Shown: positions 58,169-64,000 of the stretch, in pieces | How positions within the stretch are numbered: position 1 is the first letter of the stretch | Layout: each line of letters starts with the position of its first letter | Source: Acinetobacter sp. ANC 4558 | Lineage (GTDB): Bacteria; Pseudomonadota; Gammaproteobacteria; Pseudomonadales; Moraxellaceae | NCBI RefSeq assembly: GCF_002135375.1 | Contig: NZ_NEGH01000001.1 | Span: 248,001 to 312,000 of the forward strand | Length of the DNA stretch: 64,000 bases | Direction of reading: 5' to 3' | Notes under the pieces: model-generated | Database searches by the model: none | Seen by the model: only the letters and a program-made list of their open reading frames with translations | What the model was told of the DNA's origin: nothing | Translations under genes and position numbers: made by a program

Positions 58169-58643
58169 TCATTATCATCCAGTTATTAAAAGTATTATTC
58201 GCCTTGAGATTCATCATATTCTATTTTACCGTGCAGTTTATTGTCCTTTAGTGACTCATTCGATCAGCATAAAATGGATCATTTTATCTCTATAAACATT
58301 TCAAAATTAATTTCATAAATTATGTGATTAAAATATTAATTATTTCGAATATAAATCAAAAAATTTAAGGAACTTTTTATCTTCTTTTTTATTATGTTGC
58401 GCATGAAATGAATTAAAAAACAGAAATCAAAAAAATATAAGCCAAATTGCAATATGTTAAAAAATTCACATAAAATAATAAAAGATTTATTTATAACACG
58501 ATATTGGTGTAAAATTTGCCATATATTTATTTAAAAAAATCAATTCCTGTACCTTTTGCAATGATATTGTCATAATTAGTCTTTGTAATAAGCCTGTCAT
58601 AAATAGAAAACGGCTCACCGTTAACAATATAGGGTATTGCTTT
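58169..58643. other. divergent intergenic region between the SDR gene and phoB
   Basis: 475 AT-rich bases. The right part contains the Pho box and the promoter of phoBR; nothing else recognisable was seen. Confidence 0.45.
58583..58600 (+). promoter_or_regulatory. Pho box upstream of phoB
   Basis: TTGTAAT-AAGC-CTGTCAT gives two seven-base units spaced by eleven bases, close to the PhoB consensus CTGTCAT-n4-CTGTCAT (second unit perfect, first two mismatches). It is about 45 bases upstream of the phoB start, so it fits PhoB autoactivation under phosphate limitation. Confidence 0.7.
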
Positions 58644-59354
58644 GTGAAAGATGACTATATATTAATCGTCGATGACGAACTTCCAATTCGAGAAATGATC
58701 CATACCTCTTTAGATATGGCAGGATTTCATTGTTTACAAGCAGAAGATGCTAGACAAGCGCATCAAATGATCGTTGATCAGCGTCCGTCATTGATTCTTT
58801 TAGATTGGATGATGCCTGGCGGTATTAGCGGTGTAGACTTATGTCGCCGACTCAAACGAGATGAAAGTTTTTCCGAAATTCCAGTGATTATGTTAACTGC
58901 ACGTGGCGAAGAAGATCATAAAGTTCAAGGTCTAGATGCTGGTGCAGATGATTACATGACGAAACCTTTTTCTACACGTGAGTTAGTCTCAAGAATTAAA
59001 GCTGTGCTCAGACGCTCAAATGCACTTAATGGCGAGAAAACCATTGATGCAAATGGTTTAATTCTAGATCCAGTTAGCCAACGCGTAAGTTTTGGTCAAA
59101 GTATTCTAGAAATGGGTCCAACAGAATATCGCTTACTTGCCTTCTTCATGACACATCCTGAACGTGCTTACACACGTGCACAATTATTAGACCAAGTTTG
59201 GGGTGGTAATGTGTATATTGAAGATCGTACAATTGATGTCCATATTCGACGCCTACGTAAAGTTTTAGAACCTTTTGGTGCCGATCGTTATGTACAAACT
59301 GTCCGTGGTACAGGATATCGTTTTTCTACTCGAGCAGATGTTGCATTAGGTTAA
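58644..59354 (+). CDS. phoB: phosphate regulon response regulator PhoB
   Basis: 236-residue response regulator: phospho-acceptor Asp54 in [10 protein letters not shown], Lys about 107 in YMTKPFS, and an OmpR-type winged helix ending [12 protein letters not shown]...[11 protein letters not shown]. It starts at GTG 58644, with AGGG nine bases upstream. Cotranscribed with phoR, which starts ten bases after its stop. Confidence 0.96.
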   Translation: MKDDYILIVDDELPIREMIHTSLDMAGFHCLQAEDARQAHQMIVDQRPSLILLDWMMPGGISGVDLCRRLKRDESFSEIPVIMLTARGEEDHKVQGLDAGADDYMTKPFSTRELVSRIKAVLRRSNALNGEKTIDANGLILDPVSQRVSFGQSILEMGPTEYRLLAFFMTHPERAYTRAQLLDQVWGGNVYIEDRTIDVHIRRLRKVLEPFGADRYVQTVRGTGYRFSTRADVALG

Positions 59355-59364
59355 ATGTGTTGTT

Positions 59365-60732
59365 ATGTATGAGCCCTACCCAATTCCAGATCTTGCACGC
59401 GACCATAAAAAGACTCGATACAGTAGTTTATGGGCGTTTGCCAAACAAGATCTTAGGCTCCTTGCACTCTTTATTGTCATTGCAGGATTAGTTGGATTTG
59501 GAGTTGGTTATCTTGGCATTTGTCTCTTAGCCGCTTTTGGGGCTTTTTTTGCCTTACAACTTCGATCATTGTATTTAGTCAATGATTGGATTTCTCATCG
59601 CCCTTATGATGTTCCACCTAATTTAAATGGAATTTGGGGAGCATTATTATTTAATGTTTATCGTGCACAGCGCCAAGAACGTATTGTACAAGCTGAAATG
59701 GTCGGACTCATCGATCGTGCACAATCATCTCTGATTGCCTTAGATGAAGCTGTTGTTTTAATTGATGATAATCATCAAATAGAATGGTGGAATGTTGCAG
59801 CGGAACGCTTATTAGGTATTCAATCCTTAGATCGTGGTCGAAATATTTTAACTATTTTGCGCCAACCCACATTTATTGAATATTTTAATCATATCGATCA
59901 ATATCCAGATGGCTTAAAAATTAAATCATCGATGCAAGATGAACATTATGTACAAGTGAAAATGACTCGTTTTGGTAGTGAAAGTCGTTTATTAGTCGCG
60001 CATGATGTTACCCGTATGCATAACCTTGAACAAATGCGTAAAGATTTTGTTGATAATATTTCACATGAATTACGTACTCCCTTAACTGTACTCAGCGGAT
60101 ATATTGAAACATTCACAGATCAAGAAGATATTAATCCTCGCTGGAAACGTGCATTCGATCAAATGCAATCTCAAACACGTCGAATGAATGCATTAGTCAA
60201 TGATTTACTTCTATTATCACGTTTAGAAAATGAAAAAAGTATCGCTAAAAATCAAATTATTGATATGCCTAGTTTAATGAATCAACTCTTTGATGATGCG
60301 CAAGCCTACAATATAGATTACGGCCATACATTAAACTTAGATATTGATAGCCATTGCGATTTAATTGGTTCAGATATGGAGCTTGCAAGTGCATTTAGCA
60401 ACTTGATTACCAATGCAATTAAATACACTCCCAAAGGTGGAACCGTCACCATTGGTTGGCATGATGACGGTGATCAAGGTTACTTTACCGTTGAAGACAC
60501 TGGTATCGGTATTAATCCTAAACATTTACCCCGCTTAACGGAACGTTTTTATCGTGTAGACAGTGCACGTAGTCGACAAACAGGTGGGACAGGATTAGGT
60601 TTAGCAATCGTTAAACATGTACTCATGCAACATAATGCCCACTTAGAAGTTGAATCTAAAGAAAATCAGGGCTCTATATTTAAAGCTGTTTTTCCTAAAG
60701 AACGTTTATATGACATTGCAACACAAGCATAA
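59365..60732 (+). CDS. phoR: phosphate regulon sensor histidine kinase PhoR
   Basis: 455-residue membrane sensor: two close hydrophobic segments (about residues 33-66), a cytoplasmic PAS domain (about 115-215), the phospho-acceptor His234 in FVDNISHELRTPL, and the ATPase motifs NLITNAIKYTPKGG, DTGIGI and GGTGLGLAIVKH. It lacks a large periplasmic domain, as expected for PhoR, which works with the Pst/PhoU system. Those genes are not in the window. A strong terminator follows. Confidence 0.96.
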   Translation: MYEPYPIPDLARDHKKTRYSSLWAFAKQDLRLLALFIVIAGLVGFGVGYLGICLLAAFGAFFALQLRSLYLVNDWISHRPYDVPPNLNGIWGALLFNVYRAQRQERIVQAEMVGLIDRAQSSLIALDEAVVLIDDNHQIEWWNVAAERLLGIQSLDRGRNILTILRQPTFIEYFNHIDQYPDGLKIKSSMQDEHYVQVKMTRFGSESRLLVAHDVTRMHNLEQMRKDFVDNISHELRTPLTVLSGYIETFTDQEDINPRWKRAFDQMQSQTRRMNALVNDLLLLSRLENEKSIAKNQIIDMPSLMNQLFDDAQAYNIDYGHTLNLDIDSHCDLIGSDMELASAFSNLITNAIKYTPKGGTVTIGWHDDGDQGYFTVEDTGIGINPKHLPRLTERFYRVDSARSRQTGGTGLGLAIVKHVLMQHNAHLEVESKENQGSIFKAVFPKERLYDIATQA

Positions 60733-60757
60733 AAAAAGCACCTGAGGTGCTTTTTTT
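60731..60757 (+). terminator. terminator of phoBR
   Basis: GCACC-TGA-GGTGC flanked by A7 and T7; it starts at the stop codon of phoR and may also serve the convergent psd gene. Confidence 0.93.
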
Positions 60758-60773
60758 ATGCTTTATAGATGAT

Positions 60774-61625
60774 TTAAATTAAATGCCCTAAAGCTTTACC
60801 CATTTCTACTTCAGTGGTTGCCTTAAAAGCATCATCCCACTGCATTTTATTTTCTTCAAACAAAACAATTGCTGTAGATCCTAGATAAAAGCGTCCTAAC
60901 TCTGCACCTTTTTCTAAAAATAAATCATGCTGATTTACTTCTAAACGACCTGTCGGTTTTACTTTACCTGTTGCGACGGTCTCAATTCCAGCAACAATCA
61001 TCGCACCAACCAAAACAACAGCCATACGTCCCACAGACGTATCAAACAAACAAACCATTCGCTCATTACGGGCAAATAGTCCTGGAATATTTTCTGCAGT
61101 CGTTTGATTAACTGAAAATAACTCTCCAGGTACATACAATGTTTCGGTCAATGTTCCTGCAAATGGCATATGTACACGGTGATAATCTTTAGGTGATAAA
61201 TACACTGTAGCAAATTGGCCATTTTTAAATGGTGCAGCCAATTGAGGATCTGCGATCAAATGATCAACTGTAAATTTTTGACCTTTTGCTTGAAAAATAT
61301 CTCCACTTTCAATAGTACCAATTTGAGAAATTGCACCATCTGCAGGTGAAATAATACTTTGAGGATCTGCATCAATTTCACGAACCCCATTTTTTAATGA
61401 GCGCGTAAAGAAATCGTTAAAAGATTTAAATTTTAATGCATTCGTCTGTTCAGCAATGGACATATCAATGCCATATTGTGCTTTAAACGCAGAAATAACC
61501 ACATTTTTTATTAAAGGATTTTCACTTGCAGCCAACTTTCCAACAACACGTGATAATTGATGTTGTGGTACAACATTTTGTGCCTGAATGAAAATCTGTT
61601 TTTTTAAATGTGATGCAAAACTCAA
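60774..61625 (-). CDS. psd: phosphatidylserine decarboxylase
   Basis: Membrane-bound enzyme making phosphatidylethanolamine. 283 residues; self-cleavage at LGST converts Ser250 into the pyruvoyl cofactor. The ATP-independent PSD pattern is [22 protein letters not shown] and [14 protein letters not shown]. Its ATG overlaps the sseA stop codon by four bases (ATGA), so translation is coupled. Confidence 0.96.
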   Translation of the reverse strand: MSFASHLKKQIFIQAQNVVPQHQLSRVVGKLAASENPLIKNVVISAFKAQYGIDMSIAEQTNALKFKSFNDFFTRSLKNGVREIDADPQSIISPADGAISQIGTIESGDIFQAKGQKFTVDHLIADPQLAAPFKNGQFATVYLSPKDYHRVHMPFAGTLTETLYVPGELFSVNQTTAENIPGLFARNERMVCLFDTSVGRMAVVLVGAMIVAGIETVATGKVKPTGRLEVNQHDLFLEKGAELGRFYLGSTAIVLFEENKMQWDDAFKATTEVEMGKALGHLI

Positions 61626-62464
61626 GATGGTGACTCCCCTGTAATGATAGGACTATCGAGGCGATTGCCCCATTCACTCCACGCACCATCATACGCTTGA
61701 ATGTTCCAACCTAAAAGGCGTCCAATAATATAAGCTAAACCTGATCGATGATGTGACTGACAATACACCACAACAGGCTGGTCTAAATTGAAGCCAAGTT
61801 GTTCCAAACGCTGCTGAATACGTTCTAAAGAGTGCAATTTTAAATGATTTTGACGATTAAGGGCAGTACTCCATTCAAAATGTAATGCACCCGGTATATG
61901 TCCACCTTTTCTTGCAGCTAAACGTTGCCCTTTATACTCATCCGCTGTTCGGCAATCCCATAATTGTACTTGTTGAAGATTTACTTTTTCTAACAGACTG
62001 TCATATTCAATTCTATAAGTCGAATCTAATTGAATAGGTAATAAATTTTCAATTGGTTGAACTTTTTCAGTCTCTGATGATGTCGGTAAATTTTCACCTA
62101 ACCACGCATGAATCCCCCCATTTAACAAACTGGTATTTTTGAAGCCTAAGCAATGTAGATTCCAAATTAAGCGTCCTGCCCAAGCACCACCTTCATCATC
62201 ATAAGCAATAACATGATGATCGGGTGAAATATTCAAATAACGTACCAAAGCTTCTAAATCTTCTTTTTCAGGTAATAAACCCGATGTATGTTCTTCTTGT
62301 CGAACCAATAATTTAGGCTGTACATGAATCGCATGTGGAATATGAAGTTGTTCATAAACAGAACGGCGACTTAAATCTACAATACGTAATTTTTCATGCC
62401 CAAGATAGGGTACAAGTGCTTCAGCTTCAATCAATAATCCGAAGTTAAATGTAGGAACAGTCAT
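61622..62464 (-). CDS. sseA: rhodanese-type sulfurtransferase
   Basis: 280 residues with two rhodanese domains. The first (about 1-130) is inactive, with Asp (AYDDEGG) where the Cys would be; the second has the active Cys in [14 protein letters not shown] near residue 235. The loop CQSHHRS differs from CGSGVT of mercaptopyruvate and CRKGVT of thiosulfate sulfurtransferases, so donor preference is open. Overlaps psd by four bases. Confidence 0.88.
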   Translation of the reverse strand: MTVPTFNFGLLIEAEALVPYLGHEKLRIVDLSRRSVYEQLHIPHAIHVQPKLLVRQEEHTSGLLPEKEDLEALVRYLNISPDHHVIAYDDEGGAWAGRLIWNLHCLGFKNTSLLNGGIHAWLGENLPTSSETEKVQPIENLLPIQLDSTYRIEYDSLLEKVNLQQVQLWDCRTADEYKGQRLAARKGGHIPGALHFEWSTALNRQNHLKLHSLERIQQRLEQLGFNLDQPVVVYCQSHHRSGLAYIIGRLLGWNIQAYDGAWSEWGNRLDSPIITGESPS

Positions 62465-62581
62465 CTTCTTATCATATATATTAAATTAATTCTTTTAATC
62501 TTATCACAGTTATATTTTACCAATAATGCTTTAAAAAAAATTCATTAGCAAAATATAAGATATAAAAATATGTTTATTCAA

Positions 62582-62610
62582 AAAAACCAAATTTATTCAA
62601 TTTGGTTTTT
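62582..62610 (-). terminator. terminator of pncB
   Basis: AAAAACCAAATT pairs with AATTTGGTTTTT around a five-base loop, 21 bases past the pncB stop on the minus strand. Confidence 0.9.
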
Positions 62611-62630
62611 GGCATTTATTTCTTTTAAAT

Positions 62631-63830
62631 TTATTCTGTAATCTCGAATACCTGCTTTAAATAAGCTAAGAAAGTATCGTTATCTGTCATCGTTTTTCCA
62701 GGGCTATCTGAAATTTTTGCAACAGATTGACCATTACATTCAACCAGCTTTAATACAATATTCAAGGCAGTTTGCCCCATATCATTGGTCAAGTTGGTTC
62801 CAATACCAAAACTGACTTGAAAGCGATCTTTAAAATATTGATGTAATGCCCATGCTTTATCGATATTTAAACCATCACTAAACGTTAACATTTTCGTTTT
62901 ACTGTCAATTTTTAGCTTTTTATAGTGGATATATGCCTTATCTCCCCATTCATATGGATCACCACTGTCATGACGTAATCCATCAAATAATTTGGCAAAA
63001 TACAGATCAAAATCACGCAAAAAAGCATCCATTCCAACGACATCAGTCAAAGCAATTCCTAAATCACCACGATACTCTTGTACCCATGTTTCTAAAGCAG
63101 ATTTTTGGAAATTTCTTAAACGAACGTCTAACGCTTGAAATGCTTGCAAAAACTCATGTGCCATAGTACCAATCGGAGTAATCCCCAACTCTTTTGCCAA
63201 CAGCACATTACTGGTTCCCCGAAATACCTCAGGTACAGCTAAATGAAAAGATTGAACCACATGTTTTTGCCATTCAAAACTATAACGACGACGTGTACCA
63301 AAATCTGATATTAAAAGTGGAGGTTCTGTTATTTTTTGCTCTGTTTTATACTGCTGAATTTGTTTAATTTTTGCTGTAAGACGACGCTGACCCTCTTCTA
63401 AAACTTCTGCTGTCCGTATTCGCCTAAAATATAACTCATTCACAATCGCTAATACAAATATTTCAAACATCATCGCTTGAACCATAGGGCCTTCGACCCA
63501 AATGTCTAGACGGCCTTGTTCATCAACACCTGCTTTAATAAAACGACGTTTAAGTTGAAAAAGTTCTAAATAGTCGACAAAATCACTTTTTATAAAACGT
63601 AAGCTACGTAAATATTTTAATTCATCTTCTTTATATTTTAATTCACAGAGTAAATCGAGTTGCTGATTCAATTCATCTAAAATATCAACGAGTGGATAAG
63701 CTGTATCTTCAAGATTACGACAGCGAAAGTGATACACACTATGCGTTTGCGGAAATTTATGCAATACCACCTGAAGCATTGTAAATTTATACAGATCCGT
63801 GTCGAGTAACGATTGAATTATGGATTGCAT
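62631..63830 (-). CDS. pncB: nicotinate phosphoribosyltransferase
   Basis: Salvages nicotinate to nicotinate mononucleotide in NAD synthesis. 399 residues. [11 protein letters not shown] at the N-terminus, [18 protein letters not shown] with the phosphorylated His (near residue 198), [13 protein letters not shown] and [10 protein letters not shown]. Monocistronic; the remaining 170 bases to the window edge hold its promoter region and no further gene. Confidence 0.96.
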   Translation of the reverse strand: MQSIIQSLLDTDLYKFTMLQVVLHKFPQTHSVYHFRCRNLEDTAYPLVDILDELNQQLDLLCELKYKEDELKYLRSLRFIKSDFVDYLELFQLKRRFIKAGVDEQGRLDIWVEGPMVQAMMFEIFVLAIVNELYFRRIRTAEVLEEGQRRLTAKIKQIQQYKTEQKITEPPLLISDFGTRRRYSFEWQKHVVQSFHLAVPEVFRGTSNVLLAKELGITPIGTMAHEFLQAFQALDVRLRNFQKSALETWVQEYRGDLGIALTDVVGMDAFLRDFDLYFAKLFDGLRHDSGDPYEWGDKAYIHYKKLKIDSKTKMLTFSDGLNIDKAWALHQYFKDRFQVSFGIGTNLTNDMGQTALNIVLKLVECNGQSVAKISDSPGKTMTDNDTFLAYLKQVFEITE

Positions 63831-64000
63831 GTTCTACTCATAAAGATATCCTTAACACACTATAAAAAATTAATTCTTAAATGCAAATAAAAAATGCTAT
63901 TGATATCGTTTTAACACTTTTAGCTTATATTTTGTTTATTTTTTATCTCTATTAATTTTGAACCTGAAACTTTAACCCTTGATCATTCTCTCTACCATTT

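Overview
The window is a stretch of bacterial chromosome from an Acinetobacter-like gammaproteobacterium (Moraxellaceae). The clues are the AT-rich base composition, a Shewanella/Pseudomonas-type gene content with Acinetobacter-style outer-membrane proteins (an Omp33-36-like porin, an OmpK/Tsx-like channel), a crc homologue divergent from pyrE, a DciA-type helicase loader beside lpxC, and a division/cell-wall cluster that lacks its usual upstream half. The species cannot be fixed from this sequence. I saw no rRNA, tRNA, insertion sequence, prophage or CRISPR array. Nearly everything looks like conserved chromosomal core, with a small accessory patch at about 39.4-45.3 kb.

Layout. 1-10 kb: partial acs (acetyl-CoA synthetase), an MscS channel, rsmE-waaA, an ArsR regulator with an old-yellow-enzyme reductase, prfB with its programmed +1 frameshift, a porin with a hairpin in its 5' leader, and a MarR-acetyltransferase fusion with palindromes upstream. 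10-23 kb: glmM-pdxH-recJ operon, guaB, a YkgJ-type cysteine cluster protein, a UPF0016 manganese exporter under a yybP-ykoY manganese riboswitch, aceE-aceF (pyruvate dehydrogenase with three lipoyl domains), and an M23 peptidase divergent from dciA. 23.7-33 kb: murG-murC-ddl-ftsQ-ftsA-ftsZ followed by lpxC, all on the minus strand, with gshB upstream. 33-45 kb: DUF1090 protein, an amidohydrolase, ankyrin proteins, pyrE/crc, a probable CsrA-sequestering small RNA, an ArsC/YffB-like protein, a glutathione S-transferase pseudogene, outer-membrane proteins, hpf and a degenerate phospholipase-D-fold protein. 45-64 kb: yqiA-parE, a large lipase, gshA and dsbB, a DUF924 protein, lipoprotein and DUF445 genes, an aminotransferase, a MATE transporter, an SDR, phoB-phoR with a Pho box, sseA-psd and pncB.

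How the genes work together. Several blocks feed the envelope: GlmM makes glucosamine-1-phosphate for UDP-GlcNAc; MurC, MurG and Ddl use it for peptidoglycan; FtsQ, FtsA and FtsZ place the septum; LpxC and WaaA build lipid A-Kdo; Psd makes phosphatidylethanolamine. Redox and thiol chemistry is spread across gshA, gshB, dsbB, sseA, nemA and the broken GST. Central carbon is represented by acs and aceEF. Regulatory RNA is unusually visible here: an Mn2+ riboswitch, the RF2 recoding site, a porin leader hairpin, and a roughly 150-nt RNA with nine GGA motifs directly downstream of crc. That RNA is the most interesting item in the window.
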